This document shows positions 17,354 to 25,951 of a DNA stretch of 34,181 nt, piece by piece. Positions within the stretch are counted from its first letter, which is position 1. Each line of letters starts with the position of its first letter. The stretch comes from Rhodospirillales bacterium (GTDB lineage: Bacteria > Pseudomonadota > Alphaproteobacteria > Rhodospirillales > Casp-alpha2): positions 1 through 34,181 of the forward strand of contig JAJFIJ010000246.1 in assembly GCA_021775105.1 (NCBI GenBank). The letters run 5' to 3'. A model generated the notes under the pieces. The model was not told the DNA's origin, made no database searches, and was given only the letters and a program-made list of their open reading frames with translations. Both the position numbers and the translations under genes were made by a program.

Positions 17354-18265
17354 ATGAACAAACTGGTTTTGGCGAACATCGCAGCGGCAGCAGCGGCCTT
17401 GAGTGCGGGCGCTGCCGTGGTCGCGACGCGGCTGGTGGTTGGTGAAACCGATCCGGTGACGCTGGCTTTTTATCGCTACATCGTGGCCGTGGTCTGTCTG
17501 CTGCCGATCCTGCCCTTTGTCTGGCCGAAAAACCCGATCCCGTCTGGTGATGTGCTGAAAATTGCGATCCTTGGGGCGCTGTTCTTCGGGATATTTCCGT
17601 GGGCGTTCAGTGCCTCACTTCAGTACACAACAGCACCCCGCGGCGCCATCGGGCTGGCGACCATCCCGATCCAGACGCTGATTGTCGCTGTTCTGTTCGG
17701 GCGCGAACGTCTGAACCGCAACAAGGCGATCAGCGTCAGTCTGGCCTTTGTCGGTATTATCATTGTTTTTGGGCCGCAAGCGCTCGAAGCGCGTGGGTCC
17801 GACATTTTTCTCGGTGACGGCCTGATGCTGCTGGCCGCGTTCAGTGCGGCTCTGTATTCTGTTTTCGGTCGGACAACGCTTGGCCAATACGGGCCGTTGT
17901 TCGTCACCGTGTTGATGATGATGTTTGGTATTCTCGCCCTGTCGCCGCTGGCGATCGCCTCGGGGGCGTTGGATGCGGTGCCGGAATTCACCAGAGACGG
18001 TTGGCTGGCCTTGCTGTTTCTCGGCACCTTTGGCGGTGCCATCCAGTTTTCCCTGTTCGCCTGGGCGCTCCGCTGGCTGGCACCGACACGCACCGTGATC
18101 TATCTGACGCTGAACCCGGTTTCGGCGATGATGTTGGGGATGGCGGTCCTTGGAGAGGCCATAACGATCGAGCTGCTGGCCGGGCTGATCTTTATATTAA
18201 GCGGGATTTTCGTTGCCAACTTGCCAAAGCGGGAGGCCGGGAGAGGCGTAACGGAGAGGGTGTGA
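17354..18265 (+). CDS. EamA family DMT-superfamily transporter
   Basis: A 303-residue inner-membrane protein with two EamA repeats and about ten helices. The repeats are residues 5-140 (AALSAGAAVVATRLVVGETDPVTL opens the first) and 150-290 (ending LLAGLIFILSGIFVANL). These proteins export metabolites, amino acids or small drugs. The motif ALRWLAPTRTVIYLTLNPV before the ninth helix is characteristic. It is divergent from an HxlR regulator and probably regulated by it. Substrate is unknown. Confidence 0.92.
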   Translation: MNKLVLANIAAAAAALSAGAAVVATRLVVGETDPVTLAFYRYIVAVVCLLPILPFVWPKNPIPSGDVLKIAILGALFFGIFPWAFSASLQYTTAPRGAIGLATIPIQTLIVAVLFGRERLNRNKAISVSLAFVGIIIVFGPQALEARGSDIFLGDGLMLLAAFSAALYSVFGRTTLGQYGPLFVTVLMMMFGILALSPLAIASGALDAVPEFTRDGWLALLFLGTFGGAIQFSLFAWALRWLAPTRTVIYLTLNPVSAMMLGMAVLGEAITIELLAGLIFILSGIFVANLPKREAGRGVTERV

Positions 18266-18306
18266 CAGGGATTGAGTCGTTCAGGCCAGCGGTCAGGTGC
18301 TGACGT

Positions 18307-19074
18307 CTAACCGTCATCGCGCAGACTCTTCAAGCCGATCCCTGTTGCCGCGAACCCGCCATCGACATTCAGCACATTGCCATTGATGTAGCTGGCTTTG
18401 TCACTGCTCAGAAAAAAGATCGCTTCGGCCAGTTCGTCTTCGGTGCCGTAGCGGTTTAGCGGAATGGCGTCGTGGTAGTCGGCGCGGATATCCGGCGTAT
18501 GGACCTTTTTCGCCATCGCCGTGTCAACCGGGCCGGGTGAGACGGCGTTAACGCGAATGCCTTCATTACCAAGCTCCGCCGCCAGCTGTTTGGTCAGGTG
18601 CATCAGAGCGGCCTTGCTGGTGCCATAGGCGGCGCGCAGCGTCGATGCCCTGACCCCGGAGATTGAGGTGATGTTGACGATGCTGCCACCACCCGCCTTT
18701 CGCATTTCGGGCACGCAGGCCTGGGTGCAGATAAACGGACCGGAAAGATTGGTAGCCATGACCTCCGACCAGTCTTCGAAGCGGGTCTCCATTGCGGAAC
18801 GGAAGATGGCGATTCCGGCGTTGTTGACCAGTGCATCAATGCGCCCGAACCTTTTAACCGCACACTCAATGGCGGCGGCGACCTGACCGGGTCTGGACAC
18901 GTCGCAAGGGATGGACAGCGTGTTGTCCGGATCCTTCAGTCCGGCACACGCCTGATCCTGTGTCTCGCCATCGATATCCAGCATCACAACCTGCCAGCCC
19001 TGCCTGAGGAACTTCCCTGTCGTCGCCAGGCCAATGCCGCGTGCGGCCCCGGTTACGACTGCAACTTTTTTCAT
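18307..19074 (-). CDS. Classical short-chain dehydrogenase/reductase
   Basis: A 255-residue SDR with the cofactor motif TGAARGIG (8-15), NNAG at 84-87 and a complete catalytic set: Ser137, Tyr150 and Lys154 (AAYGTSKAA). Asp33 and Asp35 at the end of the second strand (VVMLDIDG) favour NAD(H) over NADP(H). The C-terminal SYINGNVLNVDGGF motif is standard. Substrate cannot be told from the sequence; 3-oxoacyl-type or sugar or alcohol reduction are possible. It is transcribed away from the EamA gene's end and downstream of a PAS_5 gene on the same strand. Confidence 0.92.
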   Translation of the reverse strand: MKKVAVVTGAARGIGLATTGKFLRQGWQVVMLDIDGETQDQACAGLKDPDNTLSIPCDVSRPGQVAAAIECAVKRFGRIDALVNNAGIAIFRSAMETRFEDWSEVMATNLSGPFICTQACVPEMRKAGGGSIVNITSISGVRASTLRAAYGTSKAALMHLTKQLAAELGNEGIRVNAVSPGPVDTAMAKKVHTPDIRADYHDAIPLNRYGTEDELAEAIFFLSSDKASYINGNVLNVDGGFAATGIGLKSLRDDG

Positions 19075-19211
19075 ATTTGTTATCCTTCGGTCAAATTTGT
19101 ATCACGATTGCCGATGCGTCGAACGCTGGCAAGGAAAGTCTGAACGCCGGGTTCTGAAACCGCAGTCCGGAACCTGTGACGGTCGTTCAGGCTATTCGTC
19201 GGGAGGTCTGG

Positions 19212-19739
19212 TCACTGCGGGCTGAATTTGCTCCAGCCGTCGCTGGTCGACTGAATTTCATGGTAGTGGTGTTTGTCGACATGGTCGCTGACGATGGAAA
19301 CGATTGACGTGACCTGCTTCTGGTCATTGGACAGCGGCAGGCGGAACAGCGACTGGACCTCTTCGCGTTGATGGCCGATGCGTGTTGTGACGCGGTAAAA
19401 TCTGGGTTCGAACTGTTGGGTAAACGCGTCGAGAGAGGCGCGGATGGCGGCTGAAAAGTTACGATTCGCCATGTCGTCAGTGGTTTTTTGAGTCAGGTCC
19501 GAACCGTTCATGTCAACGAAACCGGAGCCGAAAAAACGATATCGGTAGGCCCGCGGGTCGGTTTCGACATCCTTGACCATGGTAAAGCGAAGCATCGACA
19601 GGGGAATCTGCATTAAATCGAACTCCGGCCATGTCGGGGCGATACGGTCGCCTTTCAATTGCCGCCAGTAGTTATGCACGGGCCGCAGGCTTTCTGGCAG
19701 GTCGTCGATCGGGACCGGGTCAAATTTAATGTCGTGCAT
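19212..19739 (-). CDS. PAS_5 family protein, paralogue A
   Basis: A 175-residue protein with a PAS_5-type domain. Family marks are the N-terminal helix PVHNYWRQLKGDRIAPTWPE, DLMQIPLSMLRFTMVKDVE, and the strand AYRYRFFGSGFVDMNG. These stand-alone PAS proteins are abundant in Rhodospirillales and have no output domain. The C-terminal His-rich tail (DHVDKHHYHEIQ) could bind metal. It resembles the protein at 21776-22210 and shares the opening pattern MHDIKFD versus MNDLVYD, so the two are duplicates. It is divergent from the flavin oxidase gene. Confidence 0.82.
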   Translation of the reverse strand: MHDIKFDPVPIDDLPESLRPVHNYWRQLKGDRIAPTWPEFDLMQIPLSMLRFTMVKDVETDPRAYRYRFFGSGFVDMNGSDLTQKTTDDMANRNFSAAIRASLDAFTQQFEPRFYRVTTRIGHQREEVQSLFRLPLSNDQKQVTSIVSIVSDHVDKHHYHEIQSTSDGWSKFSPQ

Positions 19740-19901
19740 GTGCTTTAACTACCTTCAAGGGTAATGATAACCCTATTGGCCATGAAGACAATAGCATGCA
19801 ACTTAAGGCATTTTCTCTTGTCAATTTCGGGCAAAGTGAAAAACTGGGGCCTGCGACCTGTCAGAATTTCGCCAAAACCGTACAAGAATAACGAGGCCAA
19901 G

Positions 19902-21188
19902 GTGACACACGCCGAACAGGGATTTTCACGTTCATTGTGGTCGGCTACTGCCGAACCCGCGCCGCCGACTACGCCACTTGCCAGTCGTCAATCGGCCGAT
20001 GTGGTGATCATCGGGGCCGGGTTTACCGGGTTGTCGGCAGCGTTGCATCTGGCTGAAGCCGGGAAATCGGTAATTGTAGTTGAGGCCCGCGACATCGGCT
20101 GGGGTGGGGCCGGGCGTAATGGTGGTCAGGTCAATCCGGGGTTCGAAGCCCTGCCGTCCGGGCTGCGGGCGCGGTTTGGCGCGGAACGGGGCGAACGGAT
20201 TGCCAGATTTGCCGATGGCGCCTGTGATCTGGTGTTCGATCTGATCGCCCGCCACGACATCAAATGCGCCCATCGCCGCGCGCCCTTTATACGTGGTGCC
20301 TATGGCAACCGGGGCCTCAGGCAGATAAACAGCTGGGTTGAGGAATGGCAGGCGTTCGGTGCACCTGTGACGCTGAAATCTGCGGCTGAGACTGAACATC
20401 TGCTCGGCAGCCCCTTTTTTCAGGGAGGCATGGAAGATGCCCGCGGCGGCAGTCTGCAACCGTTGTCCTATGTCCGGGGACTGGCCCGCACCGCACTGGC
20501 GGCGGGTGCCGCAATTCATACCGACAGCGCGGCCCTGTCGGTTGAACGTGTCGCTCTGGACTGGCAGGTGAGTACGGAAAATGACGCTCAGGTAACGGCG
20601 CCCTGTCTGCTGGTTGCGACCAATGGATATACGGACAATCTGTGGCCCGGATTGCGCCGCCATATCGTTCCGGTCGCCAGTCTGCAATCGGCGACCGAAC
20701 CATTGTCGGAAGATTTGCGGGCGCGGATTTTACCTTACGGTCATCATGTCTCCGAAACCCGTCGGGCAATGGTTTATTTTCGTATCGACGAGAATGGCCG
20801 TTTCCAGATCGGCGGGCGTGGCAGCCCGTTTGATCCAACCCGTCAGTATGCCGACACAAACCATATCCGCGCCGAAGCCGTGCGTCTTTATCCCGCCCTG
20901 AAAGATGTCCGCTGGCAATATGACTGGGGTGGGCTGGTGGCAATCACCAAGACCCGCTTGCCGCACCTGATTGAACTCGGTGACAATGCTTTCGCCGGTC
21001 TAGGTTATAACGGGCGCGGGGTGGCGATGGCGACGGCAATGGGCAAACAGATGGCTGAATTGCTGCTCGGTGAAGATGTGCCGGTGCCCCGGACAAAGGG
21101 AGCCCCCTTTGTCTTTCATGCCTTTCGCAATATCGGAATCGCCTGGCATATGCTAAGCGGACGGTTGCTTGACCGTTTTGACGGTTAG
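19902..21188 (+). CDS. FAD-dependent amine/amino-acid oxidase (DAO/PuuB-like)
   Basis: A 428-residue flavoprotein of the DAO family, closest in layout to gamma-glutamylputrescine oxidase-type enzymes. The Rossmann motif DVVIIGAGFTGLSAALHLAE lies near residues 32-51, followed by GWGGAGRNGGQVNPGF, a motif typical of the PuuB/OrdL group. The C-terminal FAD contact is FAGLGYNGRGVAMATAMGK. A GTG at 19902 with GAGG five bases upstream is taken as the start; the open frame runs back to 19764, but that extension has an unrelated composition. It would oxidise an N-substituted amine or amino acid to an imine and aldehyde with hydrogen peroxide release. Substrate unknown. Confidence 0.88.
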   Translation: MTHAEQGFSRSLWSATAEPAPPTTPLASRQSADVVIIGAGFTGLSAALHLAEAGKSVIVVEARDIGWGGAGRNGGQVNPGFEALPSGLRARFGAERGERIARFADGACDLVFDLIARHDIKCAHRRAPFIRGAYGNRGLRQINSWVEEWQAFGAPVTLKSAAETEHLLGSPFFQGGMEDARGGSLQPLSYVRGLARTALAAGAAIHTDSAALSVERVALDWQVSTENDAQVTAPCLLVATNGYTDNLWPGLRRHIVPVASLQSATEPLSEDLRARILPYGHHVSETRRAMVYFRIDENGRFQIGGRGSPFDPTRQYADTNHIRAEAVRLYPALKDVRWQYDWGGLVAITKTRLPHLIELGDNAFAGLGYNGRGVAMATAMGKQMAELLLGEDVPVPRTKGAPFVFHAFRNIGIAWHMLSGRLLDRFDG

Positions 21189-21220
21189 GGTCTTCAGAGC
21201 GCCCAAAGGCCCCCATCGTC

Positions 21221-21592
21221 TCAGTCGCTGTCATTCTTTTTCTTCTTCTTGTCCTTGCCTTTGGTCTTGTTGTCGGATGATTTTCCGCGTTCCTGTTCGT
21301 CAGATTTACGGTTTTCGTTGGTGTCGTTACAGTTGATATCGTCTTTGGAGCAGGATTTTTCGGGCTTGTTTTTGGCGTTGTCATCCTCGTCGTCATCGTC
21401 TTTTTTGCTCTTGTTTTTCTTTTCCTTCTTTTTTTTGTCTTTCTTGCTCTTTTTATCCTTGTCCTTTTTCGCCTCGGCGGTTTTGAGAACAAGGCTCAGG
21501 TCGTGCGGATCAATGCTGACCGGCACCATCCAGCCGCTGAGAGCGAAGGTGACGAAAAAAACCCCGAGAAGAAACTTTCTGAACATCAACAT
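21221..21592 (-). CDS. Lys/Asp-rich low-complexity secreted protein
   Basis: A 123-residue protein with a signal peptide or anchor (LMFRKFLLGVFFVTFALSG) and then a long charged tail of alternating lysine, aspartate, glutamate and asparagine. Two cysteines, CSKDDINC, interrupt the tail. No family is recognisable. Start 21592 follows AAGGGAA by about seven bases. The coding strand is purine-rich, which could itself promote replication slippage and length change between strains. The tail could bind divalent metals, polyanions or surface polymers; no function can be assigned. Confidence 0.6.
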   Translation of the reverse strand: MLMFRKFLLGVFFVTFALSGWMVPVSIDPHDLSLVLKTAEAKKDKDKKSKKDKKKKEKKNKSKKDDDDEDDNAKNKPEKSCSKDDINCNDTNENRKSDEQERGKSSDNKTKGKDKKKKKNDSD

Positions 21593-21775
21593 GGATGTAT
21601 TCCCTTTGTTATTGATTGACAGTGCGTACACGAGAGTATGCTATTTCAACAGGGCTATGACAGACCATAGACTTTATCAAACAAGATCAGGCAGCTGTTC
21701 GATATTGACGTTTAATGGGGCTTTGGCTCTTCAGGCGCGAGATTTTTGAAATTCCGGCCACAGGTCGCGGAAACT

Positions 21776-22210
21776 TCAGAGATCGCTGATCGACAGAATA
21801 TGATCGACCTGTTCGCCGGGCGCCGACAGCGGCAGGCGCAGCGTCAACTGGGTGATTGTCGGTCGCGGTTCGGGCAGACGAATGTTCCTTCTGAATGCCA
21901 ACGGGCACCAGACATCAATTACCCTCAGGTATTCCGCGGTTACCGCATCGCCACGTCCCTGCGGATGCCCGGATACGGTCTCCCCGGAACCCCAGAGCCG
22001 GTACCTGAATTCAAGCGAGTCGGGTTCGATATCGACAATGGCGAAAAACGGAATGACCCTGGCTGGCAGTTCCATGATGCTGAACTCCCACCATGTCGGT
22101 GCCCGGCGTTTACCCAACAGGTTTTGCCAACAGGTCAGGCACTGACCGAGCACCCCGTCAATTTCATCGACCGGCACATCTACGGATTTATCGTAAACCA
22201 GATCATTCAT
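21776..22210 (-). CDS. PAS_5 family protein, paralogue B
   Basis: A 144-residue PAS_5-type protein sharing GKRRAPTWWEFSIMELPA, FFAIVDIEP and FRYRLWGSG with the paralogue at 19212-19739. It lacks about 25 C-terminal residues of that paralogue, including the His-rich tail. The start at 22210 (MNDLVYD) is chosen by alignment with the paralogue's MHDIKFD; an ATG at 22249 is also open. Like its relative it has no output domain. The ligand is unknown. Confidence 0.8.
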   Translation of the reverse strand: MNDLVYDKSVDVPVDEIDGVLGQCLTCWQNLLGKRRAPTWWEFSIMELPARVIPFFAIVDIEPDSLEFRYRLWGSGETVSGHPQGRGDAVTAEYLRVIDVWCPLAFRRNIRLPEPRPTITQLTLRLPLSAPGEQVDHILSISDL

Positions 22211-22316
22211 GGACCGCAAAGCACAACGCAAACTTGCGGTAGTATACATCCCCTATCAGATTGGTTGATCAGTAGAGTAATATCCTGCCTGATTGCGCGG
22301 TTTCTGTATTTCGCAC

Positions 22317-22350
22317 AAAAAAAGAACCCGTCGTTTCGGCGACGGGCTCT
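22317..22350 (-). terminator. Rho-independent terminator of the second cold-shock gene
   Basis: On the minus strand, an 11-bp stem (AGAGCCCGTCG with CGACGGGTTCT, one G-U pair) and a six-base loop are followed by seven U residues. It lies 35 bases after the cold-shock stop at 22385. Confidence 0.92.
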
Positions 22351-22384
22351 CTGATTCTGTAACGCGATTGGCTGAGTGTTGTCC

Positions 22385-22594
22385 TCAGTCCAATGCAACA
22401 AGATTGTCAGCGGCTTCCTTGCCGTTGCGTCCGGCAACAAGTTCATATTCCACAGCCTGTCCTTCGCGCAGGCCCTTCAGCCCGGCTTTCTCAACAGCAG
22501 TAATATGAACGAAGGCATCAGAGCCCCCCTGATCCGGTTCAATAAATCCAAATCCCTTGGTTGCGTTAAACCATTTAACTTTCCCTGTCGGCAT
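22385..22594 (-). CDS. Cold-shock domain protein (second copy)
   Basis: A 69-residue CspA-type RNA chaperone starting [14 protein letters not shown], with RNP1 KGFGFIEP and RNP2 AFVHI. It is about two-thirds identical to the protein at 4505-4714. GTGAGGA five bases before the ATG at 22594 fixes the start. It is monocistronic, with its own terminator and a long upstream gap of about 190 bases to the alcohol dehydrogenase stop, consistent with a leader-regulated cold-shock gene. Confidence 0.95.
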   Translation of the reverse strand: MPTGKVKWFNATKGFGFIEPDQGGSDAFVHITAVEKAGLKGLREGQAVEYELVAGRNGKEAADNLVALD

Positions 22595-22782
22595 CTTGAT
22601 CCTCACTTTGTATCAACCTGACACATACTCATGTGCCTTCAAAACCAGGCTTCACATGTCGAGGCCCATCGTTCAGCAAATGCCGGATGGGCGGTCAGCC
22701 CGTCGATACGCCGTGACTTGTGGCACCAGCCGACATTTTAGGGCGAATCGGGAACAAAATTCAACATTTCAATCGATTTGTA

Positions 22783-23907
22783 TTAAAACACAATAACCTG
22801 TCGAATGGTTTCGCCGCGATCCAGCTTATCGAACGCGGCGTTGATGTCGGCCAGTTTTATGCGTTCGGACAGCAACCTGTCGACCGGCAGAAGCCCTTGT
22901 TGGTAAAGCTGAATATAGCGTGGAATGTCGCGCACCGGCACGCAGGATCCCATGTAACTGCCTTTCAGCGTGCGTTCTTCAGCTACCATCGTCAGGTGAT
23001 TGATTGCCGCATTGTGATCGGGATGGCTGAGCCCCGATGAAACGGTGGTGCCGCCGCGCCGGGTCACGTTATAGGCGATGTTCATGGCCTCGACCGTACC
23101 GGCCGCTTCGAAGGTGTATTCGGTGCCGCCGCCGGTCGCTTCGCGCATGGCGGCAACGCAGTCTGGGTCATTTGCATTGAACGTATCGGTGGCCCCCAGT
23201 TGCCGTGCCAGCGCCAGTTTGCTGTCCAATAGATCAATGGCAATGATCCGCTTGGCACCGATCATCTTGGCCGCCAGCAGGGCATTCAGTCCGACCCCGC
23301 CAAGGCCGACGACGCCGACGGTCGCACCCGGTTTGACCTGGGCTGTATTCAGCACCGCACCAACGCCGGTGATCACCGCACAACTGAACAGCGCAGCCTC
23401 ATCCAGCGGCAGGCTTTTATCGATCTTGATGACCGAATGTTCCGACGCCACGGCGTATTCGGCAAAGCATGAAACCCCGCTCTGGTGACTGATCGGTTTG
23501 CCGTCAAGCGACAAACGCTTGTCACCGTTCAACAGGCGGCCTTCGGCGTTGGCCAATGTGCCGGGCTCGCAGATGCCGGGGCGACCGGACAGGCACGGTT
23601 CACAATGGCCGCAGGAGGCGGCAAAGATAAAAACGATATGATCACCGGGTTTGACACTGCTCACCCCCGGCCCGACCTCGGCTATTATGCCCGCCGCTTC
23701 ATGCCCCAGAACGATCGGCACAGGGCGTTTGCGCGTACCGTTGACAACCGAAAGATCGGAATGACAGACGCCTGCGGCCTTCATCTCGACGAGAACCTCG
23801 CCGGGGCCGGGCGGGTCGAGGTCGACTTCCGTGACCGCGACCGGTGTGGAGTTGGCATAGGGTTTGGACCGCCCGGCCTCAAGCAATACAGCTGCGCGCA
23901 TTTTCAT
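22783..23907 (-). CDS. Zinc-dependent alcohol dehydrogenase (class III-like)
   Basis: A 374-residue medium-chain dehydrogenase. Catalytic zinc ligands are Cys48 (VCHSD), His70 and Glu71 (GHEAAG). The structural zinc cysteines are Cys99, Cys102, Cys105 and Cys113 (CGHCEPC). The NAD motif VGLGGVGLNALLAAK is intact, with Asp at the end of the next strand (IIAIDLLDSK) favouring NAD. Layout resembles glutathione-dependent formaldehyde dehydrogenase and related alcohol dehydrogenases, but substrate is not settled. Start 23907 is preferred because GGAGGG lies nine bases upstream; an extension to 23967 is open. Confidence 0.92.
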   Translation of the reverse strand: MKMRAAVLLEAGRSKPYANSTPVAVTEVDLDPPGPGEVLVEMKAAGVCHSDLSVVNGTRKRPVPIVLGHEAAGIIAEVGPGVSSVKPGDHIVFIFAASCGHCEPCLSGRPGICEPGTLANAEGRLLNGDKRLSLDGKPISHQSGVSCFAEYAVASEHSVIKIDKSLPLDEAALFSCAVITGVGAVLNTAQVKPGATVGVVGLGGVGLNALLAAKMIGAKRIIAIDLLDSKLALARQLGATDTFNANDPDCVAAMREATGGGTEYTFEAAGTVEAMNIAYNVTRRGGTTVSSGLSHPDHNAAINHLTMVAEERTLKGSYMGSCVPVRDIPRYIQLYQQGLLPVDRLLSERIKLADINAAFDKLDRGETIRQVIVF

Positions 23908-24000
23908 CTCATCAGGCCCTCCGGAAATCTTGATTCGGAATTTTGTCAAACTTAACGCAGGCGACAAGGGGGAGCAATCACCGCCGGTGATAATAACGGC

Positions 24001-24284
24001 TCATTCTCCCGGTATGATCCCGCCCCTGAATTCACCGGTTTCGACAGTGCACCACAGGACTTTTTGACTGACCGGCAGCGCATAAACCAAGTCCTCGCCG
24101 CCCTTTTCTTCGCCAAAGCGTGCGCGAATACAGGACCGATAAAGAAGTTCAGGCAGGTCCGTCCGGTCGGTGTGAAAACGCAGCAGAGCGTTAGACAGAA
24201 TCCGGACCCCAACTCGTCGCTGATGCCCTGCATAAAAAATTTTGTGATCAAATTCGTCGGGGACTCGCGAGCCATCGTGTTCAT
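24001..24284 (-). pseudogene. Probable frameshifted small gene
   Basis: The minus strand opens with an ATG at 24284 (MNTMARESP). After the CCCC run near 24261-24264 the protein-like reading continues in another frame as DEFDHKIFYAGHQRRVGVRI, runs without stop for about 85 codons and ends at 24001 with FRGGIIPGE. One extra C in that run would join the two. The joined product of about 94 residues has normal composition, unlike the Arg/Cys-rich unshifted frame. I recognise no family. It may be a true pseudogene, a sequencing error or no gene at all. Confidence 0.35.
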
Positions 24285-24353
24285 GCCTATATCAAACCTG
24301 TTGCGGGCAGCATCAGGAACGACTGCCAGCCTAAGAAAAACAGGGAGAGAACA

Positions 24354-25289
24354 ATGAAAAGATTTACCAAAATGCTGCTGTTGTCCGGTCGCATGACGGC
24401 GCTGCTGGCGGTTGGCGCCATGTCGGAAGCGGTGATGACGGCCCCCGTGCAGGCCCAGCAGGACATGTCGCAGGTTGAAATCAAGGCGATGGACCTTGGG
24501 TCAGGCGTGCATATGCTGGTTGGCGCGGGCGGCAACATCGGGGTCTCTGCCGGCGAAGACGGGGTGTTCATGATCGATGACCAGTTTGCCCCGCTGACCA
24601 CCAGAATTCAGGCGGCGATTGCCAACATCAGCGACAAACCGATCCGCTTCGTTCTCAACACGCACTGGCATTTTGACCACAGCGGCGGCAATGAAAACCT
24701 GGGTAAAGCGGGTGTTGTTATCGTTGCCCATGACAATGTTCGCCAATTGATGAGCAAGGACCAGTTCCTGAAAGCATTCAACAAGAAGGTCCCGGCGGCG
24801 CCGAAGGTGGCCCTGCCGACGATTACGTTCAGCGACAGCTCAACCTTTCACATGAACGGCCAGACCATGGTGATCCAGCATGTCGATCCGGCCCATACCA
24901 ACGGGGATTCGTTCGTTCATTTCAGGGAAGCCAACATCATCCATACCGGCGACCTCTATTTCAACGGCATGTATCCGTTTATCGATGCCCAGCATGGCGG
25001 CACGATCAACGGCGTGATCAAGGCCGCCGACGCGATCCTTGCCCTCGCCAATGACAAAACCCGGATCATCCCGGGCCACGGACGGTTGAGCAACAAAGCC
25101 GAACTGATCGCTTATCGTGACATGCTGATCAAGGCCAGAGACAGCGTCAAACACCTGACCGATGCCGGAAAATCCGAAGAGGAGGTATTGGCGTCGAACC
25201 CACTGGCAGAGCTTAACGGCACTTGGGGACAGGGGTTCATGAAACCCGATTTCTTCACCAAAATCGTTTATGCCAATTTGAAGATTTAG
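24354..25289 (+). CDS. Exported metallo-beta-lactamase-fold hydrolase
   Basis: A 311-residue MBL-fold enzyme with a signal peptide (residues 1-34, ending VQA). The zinc motif is THWHFDHSGG: His104, His106, Asp108 and His109. Later ligands are His in DPAHTNGD or HTGDLYFNG, and His in IIPGHGRLS. It resembles the periplasmic quinoprotein-relay/SoxH-like and lactonase-type MBL proteins of alphaproteobacteria more than true beta-lactamases. A GGGAGAGAACA ribosome site precedes the ATG, and a strong terminator follows the stop. The substrate is unknown. Confidence 0.9.
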   Translation: MKRFTKMLLLSGRMTALLAVGAMSEAVMTAPVQAQQDMSQVEIKAMDLGSGVHMLVGAGGNIGVSAGEDGVFMIDDQFAPLTTRIQAAIANISDKPIRFVLNTHWHFDHSGGNENLGKAGVVIVAHDNVRQLMSKDQFLKAFNKKVPAAPKVALPTITFSDSSTFHMNGQTMVIQHVDPAHTNGDSFVHFREANIIHTGDLYFNGMYPFIDAQHGGTINGVIKAADAILALANDKTRIIPGHGRLSNKAELIAYRDMLIKARDSVKHLTDAGKSEEEVLASNPLAELNGTWGQGFMKPDFFTKIVYANLKI

Positions 25290-25308
25290 ACGCCTGATCC
25301 GGCCCGAT

Positions 25309-25348
25309 AAAAAGCCCCGGTGGACCGACTGGTCTCCGGGGCTTTTTT
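25309..25348 (+). terminator. Rho-independent terminator after the MBL gene
   Basis: AAAAGCCCCGG and CCGGGGCTTTT form an 11-bp perfect stem with a 15-base loop, ending in six T residues. It lies about 20 bases after the stop of the MBL-fold gene. The A-run on the other side could let it work in both directions. Confidence 0.92.
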
Positions 25349-25540
25349 GTTCGCTGGATGTACATATTTGCCGATATCCATTGGCCCTCAACAGCCTATA
25401 AAAGATGTGGTATGCTAAACACCCGGAATTTCTCCGGGTTAGGGAAAAACCATATCCAGATCGCCAATCCGGGTTTGCGCCTGTTATTTTTCTGAGGCAG
25501 AGCTGGATGAACTGATCTTGACTGGAAGTGGGGGTGGACG

Positions 25541-25951
25541 ATGAGAGCTTTAACTGTGGCAACTCTGGGGGCTGTGCTGATCGCACTTGCGGCCTGCGAA
25601 ACCGCTGATTCAGGTGGCGCCGACAAGGATGTCAATCTTGATATCGGACCGTTTACCAACTGGTTGATCATGGAACGGGCAAAGACCGACGAAGTGCTTC
25701 AATCATCCAAAAAGAAAAAAGGAAAAATTGGCAGAAAATGCTTCAAGCAATGCAAGGCAGCATATGACGAATGCATGGACAGCCAGGAAGTTCCGGATTC
25801 ATTCCCGAAAACCTCATCTGATGAGGTTGGCTGGAATGATTTGGGAGGTCCGTACGGTCACAAACCGACAGGGGGTAATGTGCCAACGGGTCGCTATGAA
25901 ATCTGTGAGCGTGAGTTCGTAACGTGCTTTACAGCATGCAAGAAAGAATAA
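25541..25951 (+). CDS. Cysteine-patterned lipoprotein, unknown family
   Basis: A 136-residue probable lipoprotein. The signal peptide ends in the lipobox LAAC with lipidated Cys19. Six more cysteines fall in two mirrored triplets: Cys67-x3-Cys71-x6-Cys78 and Cys122-x6-Cys129-x3-Cys133. This is the layout expected for two antiparallel helices stapled by three disulfides. A basic run SSKKKKGKIGRK precedes the first triplet. No family is recognised. A GGGGTGG ribosome site precedes the ATG. The convergent methyltransferase gene ends on the very next base. Confidence 0.72.
   Translation: MRALTVATLGAVLIALAACETADSGGADKDVNLDIGPFTNWLIMERAKTDEVLQSSKKKKGKIGRKCFKQCKAAYDECMDSQEVPDSFPKTSSDEVGWNDLGGPYGHKPTGGNVPTGRYEICEREFVTCFTACKKE

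Noticed and set aside
19404-19413. GGTTCGAA-like T-loop motif suggesting a tRNA (another at 33401-33411)
   Set aside because: Both sit within well-supported coding genes, and no acceptor or anticodon stems can be drawn around them.
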